Shown: one piece after another, positions 1-5,152 of the stretch | Layout of the letters: every line of letters starts with the position of its first letter | How positions within the stretch are numbered: position 1 is the stretch's first letter | Source of the DNA: Candidatus Eiseniibacteriota bacterium | GTDB lineage: Bacteria; Joyebacterota; Joyebacteria; Joyebacterales; Joyebacteraceae | Assembly (NCBI GenBank): GCA_030630395.1 | Contig: DAOVNE010000130.1 | Location: 1 to 5,152, forward strand | Direction of reading: 5' to 3' | DNA length: 5,152 nt | The notes under the pieces: generated by a model | Seen by the model: the letters and a program-made list of their open reading frames with translations, nothing else | The model's database searches: none | What the model was told of the DNA's origin: nothing | Made by a program: the position numbers and the translations under genes

Positions 1-243
1 CTTGAAGGCGCGCGCGATATCATTCGCGTAGTATCCCCAGTGCGCGACTACATAGGTCAGCCTGGCTCCGGCTATGGAAGCAAGGATCACGAAGAAGACC
101 ATATCGATGATCATGTCCGGATCGAGTCCACGCTTCCTGGCACGCCTGCGCGCCAGAAGGAGCCCGAGAACAAACGCAGCCGCGACCAGGAGGCCGTAGC
201 TCCTGAGAGGAAACGAGCCTATGTAGAAGAGAACCGGTCTCAC
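1..243 (-). CDS. lgt: Prolipoprotein diacylglyceryl transferase, N-terminal part (cut by window edge)
   Basis: Lgt is an inner-membrane enzyme that transfers diacylglycerol from phosphatidylglycerol to the lipobox cysteine of prolipoproteins, the first step of lipoprotein maturation. The first 81 codons are present and the rest lies beyond position 1. The protein opens with the typical Lgt start: a short 'PVLFYIGSFPLRSYGLL' segment (residues 3-19), a first membrane helix at about 16-30, a basic patch 'ARRRARKRG' (31-39), then a second hydrophobic segment ending in 'GARLTYVV' (59-66), which matches the family's G-(G/A)-R-L-x-Y-V element. The catalytic and lipid-binding residues of the later helices are not in the window. 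The start is GTG at 243, directly after the rodA stop, with a GGAG Shine-Dalgarno at 253-250 and a 6-base spacer. It is probably cotranscribed and translationally coupled with rodA. The family call rests on recognised sequence pattern, not on a search. Confidence 0.9.
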   Translation of the reverse strand, partial: MRPVLFYIGSFPLRSYGLLVAAAFVLGLLLARRRARKRGLDPDMIIDMVFFVILASIAGARLTYVVAHWGYYANDIARAFK

Positions 244-1473
244 CTAGTACTCCATTCGCCTCACACTCATGCCGAGCACTATGCCGACCGACGCCATCGT
301 CACGAGCAAGGATGATCCTCCATAGCTCAGGAGCGGCAGCGTCATACCCGTGACCGGTGAGAGCCCCAGTGTGACGCCAACATTGACCGCCATCTGGACA
401 AAGAGAGCGCTGGCGACACCTACGATCACAAGCCCGGCGAAGCGATTCCTCACGAGCCCCGCCAGCCTGAGCATCCGGACGATGATATAGAGATAGAGCC
501 CAATGACCACAATGCACCCGAAGAAGCCAAACTCCTCCGCCAGAACCGAGAAGATGAAATCGGTGTGCTGTTCCGGCAGGAAAGCGTAGTTCTTCTGTGT
601 GCCGTTCAGAAACCCCTTCCCGAACGCCGAGCCGGAGCCGATCGCGATCTTCGACTGAATCAGCTGATACCCGGTGCTGAAACGGTACTTCTCCGGATTG
701 AGGAAAGCAAGGACTCTGTGTCGCTGGTAGTCCTTGAGATGATTCCAGAGGAAGGGACTCATGCGACCCATCCCGATAGTCGTCACGAAGATAAGCAGCT
801 TGTCGGAGATGAACATCCTCGAGGTGTACAGAAGCCACCCCAGAAGCGCTATGAAGACCGACCAGGCGATCCAGTTGAATGCGATGATCATGCTGAGGAC
901 CGGAGCCGCCAGGACCAGGAGGTAGATCGGTCTTACGCCTGCCCAGAAGAGCATCGGAACGATGATGAGAACGAAGATGATCGACGTGCCGAGATCGGGC
1001 TCGCGCAGGACCAGGGCAGTCGGCACAAGAACAATGATCAGAGGCAGAAGAAGATGCATCGGGCGAGTGAGCTTCGTCTTCCTGGACGCCAGATAGCGTG
1101 CAAGGACCAGGATCACCGCATACTTGGCCAGTTCCGACGGCTGCAGGCGTATCATACCCAGTTCAAGCCATCGCCTCTCTCCCATCTTGCCCACACCGAT
1201 GATGAGGACGGCAGCAAGAAGGGCAAGAGCGACTCCGTAGAGGAAGGGAGCCAGCCCCTCCAGCGTGTCCTGAGAGATCAGGATCCCTACTCCCATCACC
1301 ACGAGCCCGGCGAAGGCCCACACGATCTGCCTCTTGACCAGGAGAGAGAGACCTCCCGCGCCCTCATAGGTCGCGCTGTGGATCATCAGGATGCCGATTA
1401 TGGTGAGCAGCAGTGTGGCAAAGAAGATACCGTAGTCGAAGTCCCTGAGCTGCCTGTGGTTCAGAAGCTGCAA
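244..1473 (-). CDS. rodA: Rod-shape SEDS peptidoglycan glycosyltransferase RodA
   Basis: RodA is the polytopic inner-membrane glycosyltransferase that polymerises lipid II into glycan strands during side-wall growth, acting with PBP2. The 409-residue product has about ten hydrophobic segments and the SEDS landmarks in order: 'LQPSELAK' with Glu114, 'REPDLGTS' with Asp160, 'DYQRHRV' followed by 'GYQLIQSKIAIGSG', 'FLPEQHTDFIFS' with Asp305 (the position of the essential SEDS aspartate), and the C-terminal 'LPLLSYGGSSLL'. The length is somewhat above the usual 360-400. The 'QSKIAIGSG...HTDFIF' pattern and the pbp2 neighbour favour RodA over FtsW. The start is TTG at 1473: a GAGGAG Shine-Dalgarno lies 7 bases upstream (1486-1481), while the ATG at 1478 is in another frame and soon meets a stop. 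Only 4 bases separate it from the pbp2 stop, and it ends exactly where lgt begins. Confidence 0.97.
   Translation of the reverse strand: MQLLNHRQLRDFDYGIFFATLLLTIIGILMIHSATYEGAGGLSLLVKRQIVWAFAGLVVMGVGILISQDTLEGLAPFLYGVALALLAAVLIIGVGKMGERRWLELGMIRLQPSELAKYAVILVLARYLASRKTKLTRPMHLLLPLIIVLVPTALVLREPDLGTSIIFVLIIVPMLFWAGVRPIYLLVLAAPVLSMIIAFNWIAWSVFIALLGWLLYTSRMFISDKLLIFVTTIGMGRMSPFLWNHLKDYQRHRVLAFLNPEKYRFSTGYQLIQSKIAIGSGSAFGKGFLNGTQKNYAFLPEQHTDFIFSVLAEEFGFFGCIVVIGLYLYIIVRMLRLAGLVRNRFAGLVIVGVASALFVQMAVNVGVTLGLSPVTGMTLPLLSYGGSSLLVTMASVGIVLGMSVRRMEY
250..253 (-). promoter_or_regulatory. Ribosome binding site for the GTG start of lgt
   Basis: GGAG in the mRNA lies 6 bases before GTG at 243, within the last codons of rodA. 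It supports lgt starting directly at the rodA stop. Confidence 0.65.
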
Positions 1474-1477
1474 TCCA

Positions 1478-3373
1478 TCACTCCTCGTGCATCTGGTGAA
1501 CGTCTGTAGCGGTGGCCGGGAGAACGTCTTCCGCGTTATCCGTAACGCCTTCGTCGCTAAAGCTGGTCGCGACGGGTTTGGGGTCCTCGAGTCTCAGATA
1601 GGCCTTGAGGACTTCACGGGCGATCGGCGCCGCAATGGCTCCACCGCCTCCCCCATGCTCAACGAGGACGGCCACCACGATCTCGGGGTCATCGGCCGGT
1701 GCGTAGCACACAAACCAGGCGTGGTCCTCGCCGTGCGGGTTCTGCGCTGTTCCGGTCTTCCCTCCGACCTGGATTCCGGGCACGCGGGCCAGTTTCCCCG
1801 TTCCATTGGGCGCCTCCACAACGTTGACCATGGCCTGCCGCAGGAAGGAGAGTGTGGAGTGGCTGAATGGAAGCTCGTACGAGACTGACTCCTTGACGGT
1901 CCCGATCACACGCCCGGAGTAGGTCTCGATCCGCTTGAGGACGTGGGGAGCGTAGACGGGTCCGTCGTTCACGATTCCACAGACCATGCACGCCATCTGC
2001 AGCGGCGTTACCAGAAGTTCCCCCTGACCTATGGCGAGATTCAGAACCACCCCCCTGCTCCACTTCCTCTTGCCGTATGCGCGATCGTACCAGGCGGGCG
2101 TCGGGAGGTTTCCGCGGGCTTCGCCCGCGATGTCGATGCCGGTTCTGCGTCCGATGCCCGATCTACCTGACCAGTCCATCAGCTCGGCCACGCCAAGCCG
2201 CACGCCCAGCTGGTAGAAGAAGACATCACACGACTCGACGACACCCTTCATGATGTTGACGACACCGTGTCCCTCACGCTTCCAGCAGCGGAACGTTCTG
2301 ATACCGTACTTGAATGCCCCGACGCAGGTCACGGTCTCGCTTCTGCCGACGGCCCTGGTCTCGAGTCCGGCCGCCGCCGTGATGAGCTTGAACGGACTGC
2401 CCGGCGGGTACGTCGCCTGGATCGCCCGATTCAGGAGAGGGTGAAACGGTGATTGGGAGAGGATGGCCCACTCCTCATTCGAGATACCATCCACTAGATC
2501 GTTGGGATCCGGAGCGGGCATGGATGCAAGCACAAGTACCTCTCCACTCCGGGGAGCAATGGCCACGATTGCTCCGGCGTCGTGTCGTGACAGCGCTTCC
2601 TCCGCAGCGACCTGCGCCGGCGCGTCCAGACACAGTACCAGGTTGCTTCCGGGTCTCGCGGTGCGTGAAGGACCGTCCTGAAAGGGGTACAGCTCCCGTC
2701 CCAAGGCGTCGCAGACCCAATACTCCGCCCCATCGCGACCTCGGAGCATGAGCTCGTAGCGGTCCTCGACCCCCGTCCTGCCGACCACATTCCCGGAACG
2801 GTAGCCTAGCGATGCCATATCCGTGAGCTCGGCGTCGGATATCTCGGCCACGTAGCCGATGCTGTGCGTGGCAAGAGAGCCCATCGGGTAGCGGCGGATC
2901 GCCGTCACCTCGACCTTGACTCCCGGAAGTTCTGAACGGCGTTCCTCCACCCGCGACACCTGCTCCAGGTCGGCGTCATTGATAAGGACGACGTTTCCAT
3001 AGAAACGCCCGGCGGCCTCCTCGAGTTTCTCGGCGACAAAGGCCGTATCCAGATCGAGCAGCTCGCTTAGCCTGTATGTGAGCGCGGCATCGTCCCGCCG
3101 CTTCATCCGCGTGATGGTTATGGACAGGGAGGTGCGATTGTCCGCCAGGATCTCGCCATTGCGATCGAGCATAAGGCCACGTGGCGCGGGCATGAGGAAA
3201 CCCTGAACGTAGTTGTCCTCCGAGAGATTGCGATAGAACTGGCCATGTATGAGCTGCAGCCAGCCGAGTCTGGATACCATGATCAGACAGACGGTCACGG
3301 CTACGAGACTGAGCACCCGAGAGCGTTGTCTGGGAATCCCATGCGTGTCGGTGGCGTTACCTTCGAACCGCAC
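1478..3373 (-). CDS. mrdA: Penicillin-binding protein 2, elongasome transpeptidase
   Basis: This class B PBP cross-links peptidoglycan made by RodA in the periplasm. Using GTG at 3373 the product has 631 residues. It has a short cytoplasmic N-terminus, one membrane helix at about 20-39, the PBP dimerisation/pedestal region beginning with 'APRGLMLDRNG' (63-73), and a transpeptidase domain with all three active-site motifs: SPFK (nucleophile Ser326, Lys329), SCD (Ser381-Asp383) and KTG (539-541). Cys350, Cys363, His369 and Cys382 sit around the active site and resemble a metal site. An acidic tail of about 34 residues follows the domain. An in-frame TTG at 3406 would add 11 residues but has no ribosome binding site and overlaps mreD by 50 bases. 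GTG at 3373 has GGAGAG 9 bases upstream and a 17-base overlap, so I prefer it. The synonym pbp2 is common. FtsI/PBP3 is less likely given the neighbours and the SCDVFFY motif. Confidence 0.96.
   Translation of the reverse strand: MRFEGNATDTHGIPRQRSRVLSLVAVTVCLIMVSRLGWLQLIHGQFYRNLSEDNYVQGFLMPAPRGLMLDRNGEILADNRTSLSITITRMKRRDDAALTYRLSELLDLDTAFVAEKLEEAAGRFYGNVVLINDADLEQVSRVEERRSELPGVKVEVTAIRRYPMGSLATHSIGYVAEISDAELTDMASLGYRSGNVVGRTGVEDRYELMLRGRDGAEYWVCDALGRELYPFQDGPSRTARPGSNLVLCLDAPAQVAAEEALSRHDAGAIVAIAPRSGEVLVLASMPAPDPNDLVDGISNEEWAILSQSPFHPLLNRAIQATYPPGSPFKLITAAAGLETRAVGRSETVTCVGAFKYGIRTFRCWKREGHGVVNIMKGVVESCDVFFYQLGVRLGVAELMDWSGRSGIGRRTGIDIAGEARGNLPTPAWYDRAYGKRKWSRGVVLNLAIGQGELLVTPLQMACMVCGIVNDGPVYAPHVLKRIETYSGRVIGTVKESVSYELPFSHSTLSFLRQAMVNVVEAPNGTGKLARVPGIQVGGKTGTAQNPHGEDHAWFVCYAPADDPEIVVAVLVEHGGGGGAIAAPIAREVLKAYLRLEDPKPVATSFSDEGVTDNAEDVLPATATDVHQMHEE
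1481..1486 (-). promoter_or_regulatory. Ribosome binding site for the TTG start of rodA
   Basis: GAGGAG in the mRNA lies 7 bases before TTG at 1473 and inside the last codons of pbp2. It supports TTG as the true rodA start, since the nearby ATG at 1478 is out of frame. Confidence 0.75.
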
Positions 3374-3854
3374 CGGTGATAGCTCTCCAGTTCGCGAACC
3401 TGGCAATTATGTTGATGAGAAGACCGAGGGCAACCGTATAGCCGGCTCCGATCAGACTGTACCGAATCACGAAGTGACCGAAGATGTCGAGGCTGCCCCT
3501 GTAGTAAACGCCGTAGAAGATAATGTCGCGCAGCAGGGTCGCGCCGAAAATCACCGAGCACTGCACAAGAACCTGAGACTTGACGAGCCGGTCAAGCAGT
3601 GACGCGGACAGGAATGCCGTGATGGAGAGAGCCAGTGCGTTCAGACCGAGGTACTCCGGGAGCTCCGAGTCCACCATCAGCCCCATCACAAACCCAGCGA
3701 TGACGGGGATTCTGATTCCTAGCCCAAGTCCGCCGTAGACAATAGCGAGAACGAGGAAATCCGGCCTTGCTCCGAGGATCTCGATCTCCGGGGCCAGGGC
3801 GGTATCGAGCACAAGAGCGCCTACGCACATGAGCACGAAAGTCCGGAGCCTCAC
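3357..3854 (-). CDS. mreD: Rod-shape-determining membrane protein MreD
   Basis: MreD is a small polytopic inner-membrane protein that works with MreC to control RodA-PBP2 activity and to link it to MreB. The 165-residue product is of normal family length and almost wholly hydrophobic, with about five or six membrane segments. It carries the family's most recognisable stretch, 'GFVMGLMVD' followed by 'LGLNALALS' (G-x-x-x-G-L-x-x-D...LG-x-x-A-L), at roughly residues 54-80. The start is GTG at 3854, whose GTGA overlaps the mreC stop (TGA, 3853-3851), a classic arrangement for translational coupling. The G-rich ribosome binding site at 3869-3861 is inside a strong predicted hairpin (see separate entry). 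An internal ATG at 3830 has no ribosome binding site. The stop is TAA at 3359-3357, inside the start of pbp2. MreD is poorly conserved in sequence, so the call leans partly on position. Confidence 0.93.
   Translation of the reverse strand: MRLRTFVLMCVGALVLDTALAPEIEILGARPDFLVLAIVYGGLGLGIRIPVIAGFVMGLMVDSELPEYLGLNALALSITAFLSASLLDRLVKSQVLVQCSVIFGATLLRDIIFYGVYYRGSLDIFGHFVIRYSLIGAGYTVALGLLINIIARFANWRAITGAVRR
3383..3388 (-). promoter_or_regulatory. Ribosome binding site deciding the pbp2 start
   Basis: GGAGAG in the mRNA lies 9 bases before GTG at 3373. No comparable site precedes the in-frame TTG at 3406, so this site supports the shorter PBP2. It lies inside the mreD coding region. Confidence 0.7.
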
Positions 3855-4807
3855 GGAGCGCCCCCTTCCAGCTCAGTGGAAGGGGCGCCTTCCGGGCCAC
3901 CGGAAGGGACGCCTTCCGTGGTATCAGAAGGAGCAGCTTCGAGGGCAAGCTCCTTGAGGAGAGCCTGCATCATCGCGTCCCGCTCCGGTGACGGAGCGGC
4001 CAGACCCTTGAGAACGAAGACCTGCTCGATCGTGGACAAATTGACTGCGATGTCTATGTGGACAGTCATTGTAAGAGGTCCCTCATGGACCGAAGAAACA
4101 TCTCCCACGACAAGACCGGCCGGATAGACTCCCCCAAGACCTGACGTGATGACACGGTCGTGAGCGCGTATGTCCGATCTTGCAGGCACATAGTCCATCT
4201 GCCAGTCGAGGAGCTCAGAGGCTCCTCCATACCTTGGACGGACGATACCTCGCACTCTGCTGCGCTCGATGGTCACAGCCACGGCGGATGATGCGCTTGT
4301 GAGAGGCTCCACCAGCGACCGGCCCCTCACTGAGCTTGATATCTTGCCGACCAGACCATCGGGCACCACCACCGGCATTCCGGCCTGTACTCCACTTGCT
4401 TCACCCGCGTTGATCTCGATACCCTCGATGATCCTGCCGCCGGGCATCCCGATAACGGTGGCGGGAAGCAGATCGAACCGCTCCTCCGCTGCAAAGCCAA
4501 CCATGAAGTGCGTCAGCTCACGTAGACGCTCGTTCTCATGTCCCTGTGAGATGAGGGCGGCTCTCTCCTCCACGAGTTCCATGGCGAGCTTGCGCAGACG
4601 CTCGTTCTCTCCGCGAAGTCGCGTCAGCCCGTCCGCAGCCGTCGCAAGGCGCTTGAGCGGCCTGAGTATAGGGGTCGCCGCGATCGTGGATATCACGACC
4701 TTCGCCGCAGGCGGGAGTGCCAGGGCAATCGCCGAAAGCAGTACGCAGATGACCAGTGTAGTGAGATCCCGGTTCCCGCGAAGAAGCCGGGTCAGCGGGG
4801 ATAGCAT
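3851..4807 (-). CDS. mreC: Rod-shape-determining protein MreC
   Basis: MreC is a bitopic inner-membrane protein whose periplasmic part forms filaments and binds PBP2, switching the RodA-PBP2 synthase to its active state. The 318-residue product has a short basic cytoplasmic N-terminus, a membrane helix at about 17-35, and a Glu/Arg/Leu-rich coiled coil at about 58-100. The two-beta-barrel core follows, with recognisable 'IEINAGEASGVQAGMPVVV' (132-150), 'DGLVGKI' and 'VITSGLGGVYPAGLVVGDV' segments. The core ends near residue 268. A 50-residue tail follows, of which the last 29 residues (290-318) are an 8-residue Pro/Gly/Ser/Glu repeat not typical of the family. The start is ATG at 4807, 10 bases after the mreB stop. 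The ribosome binding site is weak (GAGG about 13 bases upstream, inside the mreB end), so coupling to mreB is likely. It is the only gene start in the window that uses ATG. Confidence 0.96.
   Translation of the reverse strand: MLSPLTRLLRGNRDLTTLVICVLLSAIALALPPAAKVVISTIAATPILRPLKRLATAADGLTRLRGENERLRKLAMELVEERAALISQGHENERLRELTHFMVGFAAEERFDLLPATVIGMPGGRIIEGIEINAGEASGVQAGMPVVVPDGLVGKISSSVRGRSLVEPLTSASSAVAVTIERSRVRGIVRPRYGGASELLDWQMDYVPARSDIRAHDRVITSGLGGVYPAGLVVGDVSSVHEGPLTMTVHIDIAVNLSTIEQVFVLKGLAAPSPERDAMMQALLKELALEAAPSDTTEGVPSGGPEGAPSTELEGGAP
3854..3894 (-). promoter_or_regulatory. mRNA hairpin masking the mreD ribosome binding site
   Basis: In the mRNA, GCGCCCCTTCCA (3888-3877) can pair with TGGAAGGGGGCGC (3870-3858), giving 12 base pairs with one bulged G and a 6-base loop. 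CGGA (3894-3891) can further pair with TCCG (3857-3854), which reaches the first base of the mreD GTG. The G-rich Shine-Dalgarno of mreD (GGAAGGGGG, 3869-3861, 6 bases before the start) lies wholly in the 3' arm. The pairing is seen directly in the sequence. The inferred effect is that mreD is translated mainly when ribosomes finishing mreC open the stem. No U-run follows, so it is not a terminator. Confidence 0.6.
3854..3940 (-). repeat. 24-bp in-frame tandem repeat encoding the MreC C-terminal tail
   Basis: Four successive 24-base units end mreC, the last one partial: 3940-3917 (EAAPSDTT), 3916-3893 (EGVPSGGP), 3892-3869 (EGAPSTEL) and 3868-3854 (EGGAP, then the stop). Units two and three share GAAGGCG(T/C)CCCTTCC, and the first is the most diverged. 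Because the unit is a multiple of three, copy number can change without breaking the frame. The units carry GGAAGG and CCTTCC blocks that can pair with each other in the mRNA. Confidence 0.85.
4524..4609 (-). repeat. Short direct repeat in the MreC coiled coil
   Basis: A 14-base sequence (AGACGCTCGTTCTC on the + strand) occurs at 4524-4537 and again at 4596-4609, exactly 72 bases apart. It encodes ENERLR at residues 67-72 and 91-96. It may be a small internal duplication in the coiled coil, or convergence on favoured coiled-coil residues and codons. Confidence 0.5.
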
Positions 4808-4817
4808 TGGAGTCTTT

Positions 4818-5152
4818 CTACCTCTTCGCTGATGTCATGAGGACAGGTTCGTAGTGCGAGAGGTTCTCGAGGATCTTGCCCGTCCCGAGGACCACACACG
4901 TCAGCGGGTTCTCGACGACATTGATGGGGAGCTTGGTCTCCTCGCGGAGCAGAACGTCCAGCCCTCGAAGGAGCGACCCGCCACCCGTCATGACAATGCC
5001 CCGATCTACAAGGTCGGCGGCCAGTTCTGGTGGAGTCTCCTCGAGGGAAAGCTTGAGCCCCTCGACGATCGCAGAGATGGGTTCCTGGAGAGCTTCACGA
5101 ATCTCCTCCGACGTGATCTTGAGGGTGCGCGGAACACCACCGACGAGATCTC
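4818..5152 (-). CDS. mreB: Actin-like cell-shape protein MreB, C-terminal part (cut by window edge)
   Basis: MreB is the bacterial actin homologue. It binds ATP, forms paired filaments on the inner face of the membrane and guides the elongasome. Only the last 110 codons are present; the N-terminus lies beyond position 5152. The part seen matches MreB closely: 'DLVGGVPRTLKITSEEIREA' at residues 1-20 of the fragment, then 'PPELAADLVDRGIVMTGGGS' with the glycine-rich adenosine motif of the actin fold (GIVMTGGGSLLRGLD), and 'ENPLTCVVLGTGKILEN' near the end. The C-terminus 'HYEPVLMTSAKR' is followed by TAG at 4820-4818. It is the first gene of the operon part seen and lies 10 bases upstream of mreC. 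The operon promoter should be beyond the right edge, upstream of mreB. Confidence 0.97.
   Translation of the reverse strand, partial: DLVGGVPRTLKITSEEIREALQEPISAIVEGLKLSLEETPPELAADLVDRGIVMTGGGSLLRGLDVLLREETKLPINVVENPLTCVVLGTGKILENLSHYEPVLMTSAKR

Noticed and set aside
20..838. A 272-codon open frame on the - strand overlapping lgt and rodA
   Set aside because: It runs out of frame through two genes with clear family motifs, and its own product is low in hydrophobic patterning and rich in Arg, Ser and His.
565..1509. A 314-codon open frame on the + strand opposite rodA and the end of pbp2
   Set aside because: Its product is highly charged, with many His, Asp, Glu, Arg and Gln residues and no recognisable fold. 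It is the reverse-strand reflection of a hydrophobic, GC-rich gene. rodA explains the region fully.
3374..3406. TTG at 3406 as the pbp2 start, giving 642 residues
   Set aside because: There is no ribosome binding site before it and the overlap with mreD would be 50 bases. GTG at 3373 has GGAGAG at good spacing. The extra 11 residues carry no recognised feature.
3858..3888. The mreC-mreD hairpin as a Rho-independent terminator
   Set aside because: No U-run follows the stem, and the next gene starts at once in the same operon. A terminator here would cut off mreD, pbp2 and rodA.
4269..4832. A 187-codon open frame on the + strand opposite mreC
   Set aside because: The product is Ser/Arg/Pro-rich with no domain pattern, and the opposite strand encodes a full-length MreC.
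1..5152. CRISPR arrays, tRNA or rRNA genes, insertion sequences, phage genes or defence systems
   Set aside because: None is visible. Apart from 14 intergenic bases the whole window is taken up by six recognised envelope and cell-shape genes.

Overview
The window is a gene-dense stretch of a bacterial chromosome in which every gene runs on the minus strand. It holds most of a rod-shape (elongasome) operon. In transcription order, which is right to left here, it contains the 3' end of mreB, complete mreC, mreD, pbp2 (mrdA) and rodA, and the 5' end of lgt. Almost no base is non-coding: the mreB-mreC gap is 10 bases and the pbp2-rodA gap is 4. The mreC-mreD and mreD-pbp2 junctions overlap, and rodA and lgt abut exactly. 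No promoter, terminator, RNA gene, mobile element or CRISPR array is visible, and the transcript clearly extends beyond both edges.

How the genes work together: MreB forms membrane-associated filaments. MreC and MreD link these through the inner membrane to the wall-synthesis pair. RodA, a SEDS glycosyltransferase, polymerises lipid II, and PBP2, a class B transpeptidase, cross-links the strands. Lgt, the last gene seen, starts lipoprotein maturation by transferring diacylglyceryl to prolipoproteins. It is an envelope gene but not an elongasome part.

Organism: the gene order, the two-component RodA/PBP2 synthase, a full-length MreC and a GC content of roughly 55-60% (estimated by eye) suggest a rod-shaped, probably Gram-negative (diderm) bacterium. 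The sequence does not match any E. coli-like lineage closely, and an uncultivated phylum is possible. I cannot assign a taxon from the sequence alone.

The core is an ordinary, well-known system. The points worth a second look are a long mRNA hairpin that covers the mreD ribosome binding site and is built from a tandem repeat encoding the MreC C-terminal tail, a Cys-Cys-His-Cys set in PBP2 at the place where a zinc site is known in other PBP2s, and lgt as the gene directly after rodA. I see no evidence for a wholly new system.
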